Assembly (NCBI GenBank): GCA_020736575.1 | Contig: JAGPYM010000011.1 | Location: 992,001 to 1,056,000 of the forward strand | Direction: 5' to 3' | DNA length: 64,000 nt | Source of the DNA: Thelonectria olida | Lineage: Eukaryota; Ascomycota; Sordariomycetes; Hypocreales; Nectriaceae | In this document: positions 45,958 through 57,193 of the stretch, in pieces | Numbering within the stretch: position 1 is the stretch's first letter | Layout of the letters: every line of letters begins with the position of its first letter | The notes under the pieces: model-generated | Databases searched by the model: none | The model's input: the letters and a program-made list of their open reading frames with translations, nothing else | Told to the model about the DNA's origin: nothing | Position numbers and translations under genes: made by a program

Positions 45958-47907
45958 TCACAACAAATTCTCCATCGAGACAATCTCATCTGCCCGTCGT
46001 CCCTCGCGCTTCAGTCTCCTACCCTTTTGCACACTTCTCAACTCCGCGTCATATCGATACACGGCATGGTATCCCGTGGCACTCTCAACCAACCCGACTC
46101 TATCAACACGCCCCTTGCCGACCGGCCACTCATCCGCCGCGCCGCCCGGCCAGAATCGACTGGGGTCTCCGCGCTCCAAGGTGGTCCGGTGCAAATGCGG
46201 CGCCGTGCGCAGCCTCCAGCGAATCGTGAAGATGCACAGCTGTTTCCAGAACAAGAAGCGGAGCACAGGACCGGTGAAAGAGAGCAGCAAGAGAACACCG
46301 CCGACGAGAATAATGATGAGAATCTCCCATCCAGAGGTCGTGATCTTCCCCGGCCTCGGCATCAGAGTCAGCCGGCACGTGTCCAGCTGCTCGTCCTGGA
46401 GAGGTACCTTCCGCACCGGGAGGCCTGGCGAGACGTACTTGCGCCAGCCAGACACGGCTCGGTTGGCCGACGTGAGGAGCAGCATGCGACTTGCAAGGGC
46501 CAGCCGTACCAGCTCGGCGTGCCCGCTGATAGCCCGCGGGGCCAGCTGCGACGAACCCAGAGACAGCGTGCGGCTAGCGTAGACGGACTCGCTGCTGCCA
46601 GGGAACATGTGAAATAAGGGGACCCAAGTGTTTATCCACATGAGCTCTAGGAAGCCCAGACTTGCGCTGTTGCTGGAGTTCTCGTGTTTGTAAACGTATT
46701 GGCCGACTGCATCGTTGTTGCTCAGAGAAACGCACTCTTCTCCGCCCCCGGGACAGTAGGCATAGCTGGTGTTGCATATGATGGGTACGATTGCCTGAGC
46801 GTAACTGTAGATATCGGTGCCATTGGCGAGCGTGCTGCTGGTTCCAAAGAGCGGGTCATCGCTAGGACTTGGGCTCAATATGTTGCCGATATGGTAGAAG
46901 AGAATCGTCAGATCGCCGTCGTGATCGAGCGTCTTGTTGGGCTTCCAGTGGGAATCTCCCGACATGCCTGTAAAGTGAGAGAACAAGTTGTACCCGTATC
47001 CAAACTTCTCGGCAGGAGTGAATTGTTCAGTCACATAAGGGGTTCCGTTCGTATTGCTGCCAGTGCCATAGAGCAGCCCGTACGTATCCGCCCCATCTTG
47101 CCATTCTCGAACGAGTTTGACCCGAAGTTGGAGCTTATAGCAGGTATTCAGTACTCCAAACTCGGCATTGCGTGATGGAGCTCTGCTGGCGATACCCAGC
47201 TGCGACTGCTTCACCCAGAAGTCGATGTCAATTCGCAATGGGTTCTTCCGCTCGCAGACGGGCGCCCAATCCGGACAGTCGGAAGATATTACCACCCGGT
47301 CTTTATCATGGGGCAGGCCGATAGACGCTGCATCTGGAGAGCCATAATAGTACCCGTGTGCGTCGACAGACTGCAGCATCTCCAAGGATAGCAACTTGTC
47401 GTAGTGGGCAGAGGCCATCCAGTTGCTGGCGTTGAGGATGGGACTGCAGTACTCGGTCGAGCCGGGAACCCCCTCGACCACAGCTATTCCTTTGGCCAAG
47501 ATAAGAGGCAGAAGGAAGGGAAAGACAGCCAGCACTATAGCACCGAGAAGCCAAAGCAAAGAAATGCCCTTTGCCGAGCGCCGCTCCTTGCGGCAACTCT
47601 GGAGTCCAAGCAGGCTTCGATATGCTGGCTTGCTGCACAGCGCGGCCAGAGGGCTCTTTGTGTTCGCCATTGCGACTCTAAATTGATCAACGTCCCATTC
47701 ACGGTGATCTTCGGAAAGAAGCCAGAAGAGGGCCATGGTGTATGGCCTGAAGAGCCTCACGGCGACTGCCTGGTAAAGGAGGGCTATGAGAGCCACAGTG
47801 ATTGCCCAGGAGTTGCTGCTGATGACGACTGGCCATCCATAGCGAGCTATAGCGTTCCAGCGTCGCATTTGGGCATCTGTGTAGACGCCGCCGGTTGTGT
47901 TATTCAT
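45958..47907 (-). CDS. Multi-pass membrane protein of unknown function
   Basis: Intronless, 649 aa. Hydrophobic helices occur at ~27-50 (PVVISSNSWAITVALIALLYQAVAV), ~120-140 (LLWLLGAIVLAVFPFLLPLIL) and ~545-565 (ILIIILVGGVLLLLSFTGPVL). Between the last two lies a ~400-residue region rich in Cys, Gly and Asn-X-Ser/Thr sites that is probably extracellular or lumenal. The C-terminus is basic. The pattern matches a widespread uncharacterised family in filamentous ascomycetes; no enzymatic motif is visible. Confidence 0.75.
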   Translation of the reverse strand: MNNTTGGVYTDAQMRRWNAIARYGWPVVISSNSWAITVALIALLYQAVAVRLFRPYTMALFWLLSEDHREWDVDQFRVAMANTKSPLAALCSKPAYRSLLGLQSCRKERRSAKGISLLWLLGAIVLAVFPFLLPLILAKGIAVVEGVPGSTEYCSPILNASNWMASAHYDKLLSLEMLQSVDAHGYYYGSPDAASIGLPHDKDRVVISSDCPDWAPVCERKNPLRIDIDFWVKQSQLGIASRAPSRNAEFGVLNTCYKLQLRVKLVREWQDGADTYGLLYGTGSNTNGTPYVTEQFTPAEKFGYGYNLFSHFTGMSGDSHWKPNKTLDHDGDLTILFYHIGNILSPSPSDDPLFGTSSTLANGTDIYSYAQAIVPIICNTSYAYCPGGGEECVSLSNNDAVGQYVYKHENSSNSASLGFLELMWINTWVPLFHMFPGSSESVYASRTLSLGSSQLAPRAISGHAELVRLALASRMLLLTSANRAVSGWRKYVSPGLPVRKVPLQDEQLDTCRLTLMPRPGKITTSGWEILIIILVGGVLLLLSFTGPVLRFLFWKQLCIFTIRWRLRTAPHLHRTTLERGDPSRFWPGGAADEWPVGKGRVDRVGLVESATGYHAVYRYDAELRSVQKGRRLKREGRRADEIVSMENLL

Positions 47908-49477
47908 GATTGCTTGGAGATGTTTAATGCTGTTGATGGAGGTGAGTATCGTAGGAATAAAACGTCGCCGTCACATTGGCCGATATGCAGAGTCTTCTAT
48001 TGCCATATTTGTATCTCATTCATGGAGCGTTCGCAGATACCAGTTAACTGGCCCAAAAAAACGCTGCTAATTCAGCCTCTTGAGGACCCTTCCCAGCTGT
48101 TTCTCCCTACGCCATGTGTGACGAGGTGGACATCTGGAGCTGAGGTCCAGCAGTATCCTCCTTTACAATTGTCCCAGTCACGATCTTTAGGTGACATCTC
48201 AGCGTAGTTCGCTTGTCAAGGTTGTTTGACTGTCTTACAAAGTGGAATTGGCCATGCAGGGCGGTGCATGGAGGGAGTATTAGGTCGCGTGCACCCAATT
48301 GCCGACCACCTCTACTGGACGGGCAGTTGCTTCGCATCAGGATGTCGCCACTCATGTGGGACATGTGACATGCAGCAAGCTTAAATTACAAGACGAAAGC
48401 CTCGAACGTTTCCCATACACGTCGTGGAGTACTCTTGGCGAGGCATTCTCAGCCACAGTAGTGATGTTTGACCCTATTGACTGGCTCTGCCTTGTAATAA
48501 CCTTTCTGGATGATGAATGGTTCCGCCCCAGCCCGCCGTCTAGCTTAAGTTTAAGTGTCCTGCCCTTCAACTTTGAATACATTCTTATTCTCTGCCTGAT
48601 GCTCGAAGTATCAAGTTGCTGTGAATCACCTGTGATGGCAATGCCAACAGCTCCGATTCCTTGACCCGCACCATACTAGACAAGACAGAAAGGAGGAATT
48701 GCAAACTCGTAGCAGCAATAGTGGCCGTTCTCCATGCGGAGACAGATGGCGCACTGAGACGGAATGGGTAGCTGAGAGAACAAGAACGCATGAATAGGCA
48801 GAAGCGAAGATCGAGAAGGTGGCTGCTGCAAGGAAGATCGAAACGCTGGGGCATGGGCTGTCTCTCTGGTAAGACGACCGGCCCGCCTTGTTAGTCAGCA
48901 TGCCTGCAACCCAGCTTCCAAGGCCTTAGGCAATCCATTGTGCTCGAGGGGGTGTCCTTGTGAGGAAACTTGTATACTATTAGCTTAGGTTCTCTACCTA
49001 GATGATCAAAGAGGTGGAAGATGACTACCTAAAGAATGGCAACGATGGTCATGGTACAGCCATGTCCCACTGATGGCTACAGCTAAAGCCACTCTCAAGG
49101 TGACAGAAGTGGCGAAGGCGGAGACAAGTTCACTTCAAGCTGTTTGGGGGAATTAAGCACACTGAGCCACTTCATTTCTCAATTATGGTGTCTACCTATG
49201 TACGTAACCTGTGAGCCTCCCAACAAGCACAAAGTCGAACCCCAGCAAACGACATGTATAATTACCAAAGTGAGCGATTCTAAACGACAGAAAACGGTGC
49301 ATGGTGCTTAACCCAATCTAGTAATTTTGCTGATCGCGACATGCTTCGGCCCCTCTTCCAGTCTGGTATAAATAACGCCTCGGTTGAGTGGCCTGTGTAG
49401 GCCTCATTCAACCAGCCAAGCCGATCAATGGTGCCAGTCCAATACTCTTCTCCGTCGAAACTCTTCAATTCTACGCC
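47908..49477. other. Divergent intergenic region
   Basis: About 1.6 kb between two divergent genes; promoters of both. The long plus-strand frame at 47404-48207 that enters it is antisense to the membrane protein and not a gene. No other feature seen. Confidence 0.45.
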
Positions 49478-51693
49478 ATGTGTCATCCAAGCCGGGCAAG
49501 CGACATCAACACTAACTCCAACTACCACGATGTAGTAACACGGCACACTGAGTTGCGGCTGGCCATCGACTTCGACAGGAAGATCGTTTCAGGAACTACA
49601 GTAATGACTCTAGAGTCTATCAGCGATGAAGGACTCGACATTGTCACTCTAGACACTTGCTTTCTCACGATTCTAAGCGCAGATATCAGTGGCAGCCCTG
49701 TTCGATGGGAATTGGGACAGACAACCGACCAAAATGGCCAACCGCTGTTGATTCGCCTTGGTCCCGCGTATGCAAAGAGCGAAATCTTCCAGCTGACGGT
49801 ACGCGCGTGTTGTGTTGCACAGAATGAATCCAAATAGCCCCGTGGTGCAATCACTGAGAAGTTATTCCCGGCAGATTCGGTTCGAAACCACCGCCCAGTG
49901 CACCGGCCTTCAGTGGTTCAACCCCGAGCAGACTGACGACAAGCTGTACCCGTTCATGTGTGAGCAGACACCTCAACGCTGCCACTGGCATCTTGACTCA
50001 CTAGTGAGACAGTCTCTCAAGCAGAACCCGTCCACGCGCGGTCCATATTCCCCTGTCTGGACACGCCATCTGTCAAAACGACATTCGACATTGTGGTAAC
50101 TTCTCCCCTCCCTGTCGTAGCGAGCGGTGTTCCCGAACACGACCTATTGTTTCCTCCGGTTTGCAGCATGTCAGAAACGAACGAGTACAAGTTCAAGCAA
50201 GAGATTCCGATATCAAACTATTTGTTCGGTTTGGCTAGTGGGTAAGGCGCCTTGCATCCCAACCGAAGGCATTGCGCTCATCAAACCTCCTAGAAACCTG
50301 GCTGGGGCAAAGATTGGTGCGACAAGTTACGTCTACTCTACGCCCGCAGACCTCGAACTATGTGTCGCCGAGTTTCAGCCGGACATCCAAGCCATCATCG
50401 ATGCTGCCGAGGTGAGTGCTGACGCCTTCCGATCGTGAGCTGGGAGGGCGAAGCCGACACCTCTTTCAGAACCTCATCTTCACGAACCCTTGGCCGCTTT
50501 ACAACCTGGTGGTCCTCCCCAAGTCGTTTCACCTCGGCGGCATGGAGAACCCAATCTTCAACTTTTACAGCGCGACCGTCGTGTCGGGCGACCGCGCAAA
50601 CATATCCGTCGTTGCCCACGAGTTTGCCCATACCTTCAGCGGCAACCTGGTCACCAACGCATCCTGGGAGCATTTCTGGCTTAACGAAGGATGGACAGTG
50701 TACACGGAGCGCGAGGTTCTTCGCCGGATAAGAGGGAGCAGTGAAGCCACATTCGAGGCCATCGTGGGCTGGAACGAGCTCGTGTACGGCATCGAGGCAT
50801 ATGGAGGCAGCGAAAGCCCTGAGACGTGCCTGGTTCTGCAGTTCCAAGGCAAGCGGCCAGATGATGTCATGTCCAAAATCTCCTACGAAAAGGGCTACAC
50901 GTTTCTGTGCTTCCTCGAGCAAACAGTTGGCAGGGCGAAGTGGTTGACCTTTGTCCCCCACGTAAGTCCCTGCATCTGCCCACCTCTTCGTCCATTGATT
51001 GCTTGGGCTCACTCTTTGCAGTATTTCCAAAAGTTCTCCCGGGCGACGGTCGACTCGGAAGCTTTCAAGGCTGCCTTGTACGAATTCTTCGCCGAGGACG
51101 CGGCTGCCGTGGCGGCCCTCAATTCTGTGGACTGGCACAACTGGTACCACAAACCCGGCCTTCCTCCAAAGCCCGACTTCCATTCGCCAAAGTACGATGA
51201 TTGCGTCGGCTTGGCAGCGAAGTGGCGCCGTTTGACATCCAGTTCCGACTTCCAGCCCTGTGCGGCCGACGTGGAGAATTGGACGGCTGGTCAGCTTCTC
51301 GTCTTTTTGGACTCACTTCTCGAGGCTCCGGAGCCCATCACTGTAGAACCATCTCGGCTCTTGGGCTCTCTGTATTGCCTCAGACAGTCAAAGAACTTTG
51401 AGGTGCTGTCGCGATATCTCAGAATCGGCCTGAGAGCAAAGGACGTCAGCCTCCTCGACAACGTGGAGGAGTTCCTGGGACAAACAGGGCGAATGAAATT
51501 TGTCAGACCACTGTAAGAACATTCGCATTCACCTGACTGGCAAGTTTCTTTGGGGGGAGGCTGACATTTTGGCAGATTTGAAAGCCTACAAAGCGTGGAT
51601 CACGAGTTTGCTCGCAAGGTCTTTGCCAAGTACGAAAACTTTTATCATCCTACTTGTCTCAGGTTGCTTAGGAGGGTGCTTTCGATACAATAA
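49478..51693 (+). CDS. Leukotriene A4 hydrolase / M1 aminopeptidase
   Basis: Zinc metallopeptidase with epoxide hydrolase relatives. Seven exons (49478-49798, 49875-49959, 50013-50237, 50269-50411, 50470-50961, 51022-51512, 51576-51693) give 624 aa. Motifs: [25 protein letters not shown], substrate GGMENP, zinc site HEFAH with the third ligand Glu in FWLNEGW, and the C-terminal helical domain ending in an FYHPTC segment. Usual length for fungal homologues is about 610-670 aa. The third intron (50238-50268) is only 31 nt and uses a GTGGGT donor, the one choice that keeps the frame; it is short for a fungal intron and is the weakest junction in the model. The N-terminal region is slightly shorter than usual. 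Probably cytosolic. Confidence 0.87.
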
Positions 51694-51992
51694 GAGCATG
51701 CATATGAGTCTCGGTGATGAGGATATTCGTTGATAAAGGAAGTGCATTCGCGGACTTGAAGGGGAATGATGGATACCTTACATGTCTTGCAAGGCAAGAA
51801 ACGTCTCTCAAATCATGACCCTCGGACCTAATAGTCTTTTTTTTCCCACAGCCGATGTTGAATCGTTCCTGCGCGCCAAGCCCCAAGTCTCCTCGATGCA
51901 TCGAGTTCATTCTTGCTGGAGAGAATGATGTCTCAGAGCCAGTCTGTAACCACCCATCGAGCAATACCACAAACCCCTCCCTATCCCACCCC
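51694..51992. other. Convergent 3' intergenic region
   Basis: 3' ends of the M1 peptidase (plus) and the next gene (minus); an eight-T run near 51838. No gene. Confidence 0.5.
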
Positions 51993-53144
51993 TTAGCGCC
52001 AGGCCCCTTGTCCACCAACGTCACGCCCGCCGAGTATGTCGCTTGGGATAATCATCTGTGAGGGTCCAGGCAACTTCGCCTGCACCAAGCTGGATCTATA
52101 CCGACGCACAACGTCAAAGTTGAACTGCGTGGTAGGGGTCAGATCCTCGAGCTTGTCGGCAATCTGGGCGAGGAAAAACTGTCCCCTGCATTTCGGGTAG
52201 AGGCGGCAGATGTGCTTCAGCTCATTGCCCCGTGCATCCCTCCATTCGATTTCCTCTGACCTTTGATTATAATAGCGATCCTCAGTAGGTCGGCGAAAGT
52301 TGTAGATGGCGAACACTGGCCCTCGAGGATAACCAGCCCTATCGAGCTTGACGACGACGCCGTAGCCAGTGGGTTCCCAGTCGGCCTCGCCGATTTCTTC
52401 TTCGCCCTCATCGCAAACCTTCGTCCAGGCATCGCCAGAGCATGCCATCAGGCAACCGAGTTGAAAGAAGCAGAAGGGCTCGTTGTCGACAAAGTCGTCG
52501 CTAGTGGCACTTCGCATCGAGAGAGTCGATCCCTCGCTTGAGCTCCAGTGCTCGCGACGATGCCTCCGCTCAGCTGCCAGCTCGGCCTGATTGGGGAGCA
52601 ACGGTGTCGGTGTCGATCTGTAGTCGATGTTCAACGCCATGATAGCCCGGTCCAGCAAGTGCTGGCCGCTTGGGTTGCTGGAGAGATCGGGATGCAGGAA
52701 GCGATAGTCCATGGCGACGGCATATGCGGTCAAAACCCCTCCAAACCGGCTTGTGCCAAGAAGGAGATCTGGGATTCCAAAGGATGTCGACAACTGCCAG
52801 AGTGTATTGCTGAGTTCGCCTGCGTCTTTGCAGCATGTCGAGGTGAGAATATGGAAGAGCTCATCGCGGGACACGGCTCGTCTCTCGCGGCGTTCAAGGC
52901 GGCCGTACCATTTCTGCATGTAGATGCGATATTGTTTCCGGATGTCCTTTTCGTTGGGGAACTTCTTCTCCAAGTTTTTCCTCCAATAGTCGAGCGGAAA
53001 CGATTGTTTGTGACGCAAGCCACCGCCTTCGATCCACTCGTACAGCTGTCGCTCGATGGGCGTAAAGGTGCTCATGATCTGGTCGTCGGTGAGTCGAGGG
53101 TCCATGATGACGTCGCCATGCTCATCAAACTCTACGGCGCTCAT
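51993..53144 (-). CDS. Conserved hypothetical protein
   Basis: Intronless from the ATG at 53144; 383 aa, soluble, without signal peptide or membrane helices. Charged N-terminal half (DYWRKNLEKKFPNEKDIRKQYRIYMQKWYGRLERRERR) and a C-terminal half with GYGVVVKLDRAGYPRGPVFAIYNFRRP. I do not recognise a domain. The upstream in-frame extension to 53249 contains other Met codons but reads poorly. It converges on the M1 peptidase gene. Confidence 0.7.
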   Translation of the reverse strand: MSAVEFDEHGDVIMDPRLTDDQIMSTFTPIERQLYEWIEGGGLRHKQSFPLDYWRKNLEKKFPNEKDIRKQYRIYMQKWYGRLERRERRAVSRDELFHILTSTCCKDAGELSNTLWQLSTSFGIPDLLLGTSRFGGVLTAYAVAMDYRFLHPDLSSNPSGQHLLDRAIMALNIDYRSTPTPLLPNQAELAAERRHRREHWSSSEGSTLSMRSATSDDFVDNEPFCFFQLGCLMACSGDAWTKVCDEGEEEIGEADWEPTGYGVVVKLDRAGYPRGPVFAIYNFRRPTEDRYYNQRSEEIEWRDARGNELKHICRLYPKCRGQFFLAQIADKLEDLTPTTQFNFDVVRRYRSSLVQAKLPGPSQMIIPSDILGGRDVGGQGAWR

Positions 53145-53420
53145 CTGATACCCGATAGTTAGACACATAGCAGGCACGTGAGATGGCATACGAACAGACC
53201 TTGAAAATGGTAATGAGGACGGTTGGGGGGAGACGAAAGTGAGGGCCAAAGTTGAGGATTTCGGGCGGCAAGACTGCGCCGCTACGGAGAGTCGGAGGCA
53301 GAGGAGGGAGAAGCTGAATGATGGTGAAGAGTGAAAGGTGAGTGTTTCGGAAGGCGACGTGAAGCGAAATGAATGTTTGGATAAAACTGCTTAATAAACA
53401 GAGTCGGGCAATAGGCTTGT
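53145..53420. other. Upstream region of the conserved hypothetical gene
   Basis: Promoter and leader of the 51993-53144 gene, running into the repeat array. No gene. Confidence 0.45.
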
Positions 53421-53422
53421 TT

Positions 53423-54120
53423 TTCGTCTTGTGAGAGTTGAGTTCGGGTAGCTGAACTCTCGCTTAGGAATACCTAAATGGGACCTTTGCCTGCGTCTGC
53501 TGGTTGTGCCCCGCGTGGTACATAGATACCACGTAGGTAGGTTTGTGTCCCGTCTTGTGAGAGTTAAGTTCGGGTAGCTAAACTCTCGCTTAGGAATACC
53601 TAAATGGGACCTTTGCCTGCATTTGCTAGTTGTGCCCCGCGTGGTATATAGATACCATATAGGTAGGCTTGTGTCCCGTCTTGTGAGAGGTGAGTTTAGG
53701 TAACTCAACTCTCGCTTAGGTAGGTAGGAATAAATGGAAGCCTTCATTTGCTGGTTGTGCCCCGCGTGATTCACGTACGTTTGTGTCCCGTCTTGTGAAA
53801 GGTGAGTTTAGGGAAAAGACGCCTAGGAACGGAAGTTTCAATATGTCGGGTGTGACTGAGGTGATTTTCAGTCGCGGGAACCGCCGCGCTTGAGGCCCCT
53901 CGTGTGACACATGAGTTTATTTCCCCGTCTTGTGAGAGGTGAGTTCAGGGAAACGACGCCTAGGAACGAAAGCTTTAATATATTGGGTGTGACTGAGGTG
54001 ATTTTCAGTCGCGTGGACTGCTGTGTTTGAGGCCCCCCATGTGGTACGTGAGTTTATTTCCCCGTCTTGTGAGAGGTGAGTTCCGGGAAACGACGCCGAG
54101 GAGCGAACGCTTCAATATAT
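53423..54120. repeat. Tandem repeat array with 126-bp and 137-bp units
   Basis: Six units share the anchor CCCGTCTTGTGAGAG or close variants. The CGTCTTGTGA core starts at 53425, 53551, 53677, 53789, 53926 and 54063, so spacings are 126, 126, 112, 137 and 137. The first units share GCTTAGGAATACCTAAATGGGACC and GTTGTGCCCCGCGTGGTA; the later ones share GGTGATTTTCAGTCGCG and GACGCC.AGGA.CG.A. It is thus two related subfamilies joined by a shorter hybrid unit. One minus frame (53391-53774) stays open because 126 is a multiple of three; I do not call it a gene. Confidence 0.85.
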
Positions 54121-54361
54121 CGAGTACTTACTCTATGTCTAGGTAAGTCTTAATACGCTTTGCGCATTTTCGTCCCCATTTTATTTACCAAACCCACAAC
54201 TTGAGTGAGTAAAGTCTTTTGGAAGTTGGCTGTACTTATACCCTAGCCATGAATGCAATAGTATTGCCTGTTTCCGTAGATTCATCTTTCTCAATCTCTT
54301 GGGTATTTCCATTCTTACACTTTAACCTTGTCTCTATCTACCTTCGCACTAGACCGTTAGC
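54121..54361. other. Promoter region between repeat array and next gene
   Basis: Pyrimidine-rich (CTTTCTCAATCTCTTGGG, CTTGTCTCTATCTACC) leader before the ATG at 54362. No gene. Confidence 0.4.
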
Positions 54362-55651
54362 ATGGCCCGTCATGGGCACGTAGCCTTCCTGGACGAGCTG
54401 TCCTTTCCGACCTTGACCGGCCAGAACGACCTTGACCAACAGTGCATCACGGAAGTATTACTTACGATCCATGGTTTGGCCCAAACTATCCTCCATGATA
54501 ACGTTTACTTTTACAACTCCACCTGCTGGGAGCAGTTGGTGCATGAGGAAGACTTGCCCTACTCTCCCCTTGACTTCGCACAACTCTCGCGTCGATACGC
54601 GGAAGTGATATGCAGACCGCACTTGAATTGGATCGTATCTATCATCGACGCACGACCTGACCTTCAGGCCTCTCTGAGGGGCGACGAGGCTCGTCCATCA
54701 CTACGTTCGTTATCTGACGGTGCTCAAAACAAACTTGAGCTTGGACTCGCCAAGCTGGATCAGATCGAGAGCAAACTCTCCCTTCGCTATGGCACCGAAA
54801 TAACGGGCAGCGCAACGGTCGCAAACGTCTCGCTCCGTGAGGTTCGGTTGTGGTGTCAATTGAACACCCAAGAATTCCACACACAAGTTGCTGAGGCGAA
54901 CATGGACGGTTTACGTTCAATCATGGGTCGGTTCTATTTAGCTCTACATCGTTGCGACAGCTAACCTAATCTCGTTCTTTTCCTAGAGAATGATGTTCCG
55001 CCTCTCATCAGCGCCCTGGGCAACGACAGGGTACGAGGTTTTAGAGTTGCCCACAAACCAAAATCATGCGCCAAGGTCAATCTTCCACCGCCATGGATAT
55101 ACTTTATTTGCACCGGCCGCAATTCAGAAGGCCAGCGACTTCATAAGCATACTCATGTCGGCTGCACAAAGGAGCGGTTTGACTGGCTCCCGGATCTGCA
55201 TGACACGCGTCAAGATGCGCGGAATTTACTGATCGGGGACGATGCCATCCGAGCCTGGGAGAAGCGTCTCGACGACGTCAACTTGTTTGAGTCGCCGCTC
55301 GACGTGGAGGGAGTCCGTGAACTGCAAGGGCTGATGATGACGCGACGGTGGAGTTCTATCCCTCTCAATATGAGAAATGAGGCAAAACGACTCGTTGACC
55401 ATCAACTTCGGCCATGTGGAAAGCATGTCGGCCAGGCTTTTTCGCTCAAAGATCAGGGCAGCTGTGCGCCCGTTGGGTGCTGCTTCCTATGCAAGCTCAC
55501 AGTTGCGTATCGGGAGACCCTACTCGACAACATTGACGAGGCCAAAAAGGTCATCTTGCGTAACAGACGAGTTGCCCACTCATGCGCGGAAGTGCCTGCC
55601 AGCGCTAGGTGTGCGCGGTTGTGCACGTGCCCGCAGTGTCGGCCCAAGTGA
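54362..55651 (+). CDS. Hypothetical protein with Cys-rich C-terminus
   Basis: Two exons (54362-54926 and 54987-55651; intron 60 nt with a GCTAAC branch-site sequence) give 409 aa. Splicing joins SIM to ENDVPPLISALGNDR. The N-terminal half is helical and the C-terminal end has about ten Cys (CGKHVGQAFS..., GCCFLCK, CAEVPASARCARLCTCPQC), which could bind metal. I recognise no domain. It may be lineage-specific: it lies just downstream of the tandem repeat array and is flanked by gene-poor DNA. The donor is GTCGGT, so the junction is tentative, but both sides remain open over long distances. Confidence 0.55.
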
Positions 55652-56530
55652 GGATGGACCTCATCTCATGACTGTCTCGGTGGTTCTGCTTCTGCTTCTG
55701 CCCGTCTGTCTGGTCGTTGACATTCGAGGCAATCTGAGGCATGCTGGGCTCGTCAGCTGGGTGAGGCAAGGGATGTCCGTGTGCGTGCAGTCTGAGGCGC
55801 GGGGCGCGGATCACGTGCAGCTCTGGCCCGAGCGTTTTATCGCCAATGGACTCGTTTGTGGTTGAAGGATGCTTTTTGTGTTATTCGCGTTAATTACAGT
55901 CTGTTTTATTAGTTTTGGCTTTTCAGTGGGCATTTCCTAGCTCTTTTCCAAGTTTTATATTGGTTCTTATTCCTTCCTTCCTTGTCTTTTGTCAACCTAA
56001 GTGTCAGCGTAACCCGTTGGATTGTTATGTTGCCTCAAGCGACGACATGCCTCCTCACTCCTACCCTTACTCCTACCCTTACTCCTACCCTTACTCCTAA
56101 CCTGACTCCTGACTTCAATCGCAACCTCATAACATTAATTTCGCGGTCAAGATGTTGTCTAGTAGTATCGGTCATGAGAAGACCATCGCTTCAACTCTGC
56201 GGTGACCATACTACGTAGTAGAATTAATACAACATTTCAGTGTACTCTTGAGCTTCCGAGGCCGCTGTTGATTATCGAAACTTATTGATCAAGCGCACGT
56301 CACCGTGTACTGTCGTCAATACGTTAGAGCATGGAGCGTATGTTTAATTGAGTATGCAAGAGGCTTTCAACTCGAGAACTAGTCTGTGGTTCTGCTTGAA
56401 TGAGGGAAAAGAGAGCATTGCATAGCTGCAAGATCATAGCCCATCACAAAAACACGGCCTGCCTCGCGAATAAGACGCCATGAATCTTCTCCTCTCCCAG
56501 CACCGCCACTTGACCATCCCACTCACGCCT
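55652..56530. other. Intergenic region with simple repeats
   Basis: No gene recognised. A 12-bp repeat (CCTTACTCCTAC) lies at 56057-56100. The rest is ordinary spacer. Confidence 0.4.
56057..56100. repeat. 12-bp tandem repeat CCTTACTCCTAC
   Basis: Three to four near-exact copies of ACTCCTACCCTT. Superficially telomere-like because of CTACCC, but the unit is 12 bp and not CCCTAA. Confidence 0.8.
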
Positions 56531-56568
56531 TACAACTGAAGGCGGGCATCGGTGGATTTGCAGCAAGT

Positions 56569-57015
56569 TCAGCAAGGGTCACCGTCGGAACCCTACTCAC
56601 TTATGGTTAGCAAGAAGAGTCCATATGTGCGCGGCCGCCTCAGCGGTGGCTTTACCTGGTTTAATTTCCACTAGCAGGGTATGTAAGCTTCTGTACATCT
56701 TGGCAAGGAACGCAAGGGTCAACTCACCCAGCCTTCGGGGCAGTTGGGAGCCTCGGACCAGCAAGTCAGGAAGCAAATGTCGTCAACCTTCTGCGAACGC
56801 ATGGGGGTCTGGTCGTGGGAGACCTTGATGCGAAGACTGGAAGACGTTTTAGTATAGAGCAACGGGTTGTGCTTGGAGTAAATAAGCGACGCAACAGGAA
56901 ACACTGACGTGATGTCCTCATCGTGAGAGCTCTTGGAACCGGCGTCCTTGGTAGCCCAGGGCATGGCGGCAATGCCGCTGGCAAGGACAAAGAGGGTGGC
57001 AGTGGAGAACTTCAT
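56569..57015 (-). CDS. Small secreted cysteine-rich protein, probably truncated
   Basis: Proposed exons 56909-57015, 56728-56836, 56656-56670 and 56569-56592 give 84 aa. The signal peptide is MKFSTATLFVLASGIAAMPW. The mature part holds SQKVDDICFLTCWSEAPNCPEGW, a pattern I know from small secreted proteins of Hypocreales that normally continue to a C-terminal CWTCC motif. Here the last exon reads GSDGDPC, then TGA at 56569-56571, then in the same frame TCCKS and a further stop at 56531-56533. The Trp codon thus appears changed from TGG to TGA, removing the last two Cys. The 15-nt exon 3 is tentative. It could be a recent pseudogene or a natural shorter form. Confidence 0.55.
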
Positions 57016-57193
57016 AATGGGTAGAGGGGATTGGATCAAAGGTGATCAGAATGTGATGTTTGGTATCATTCGTCAAAATAAGCCTGGTACTGGCACACAA
57101 TAAAGGTCGATCGATACAGGCAAAACCCGGCCTTGCATCTATCACAATAAGCTTTGTCTAATTATTTTATATATCCGATATTTAACACTAAAT

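Noticed and set aside
47404..48207. A 267-codon plus frame
   Set aside because: Mostly antisense to the 649-aa membrane protein, with no recognisable features.
53423..54120. CRISPR array
   Set aside because: Units are repeats throughout, without unique spacers, and the genome is eukaryotic.
56057..56100. Telomere-like repeat
   Set aside because: CTACCC occurs, but the unit is a 12-mer and not CCCTAA; position is internal among genes.
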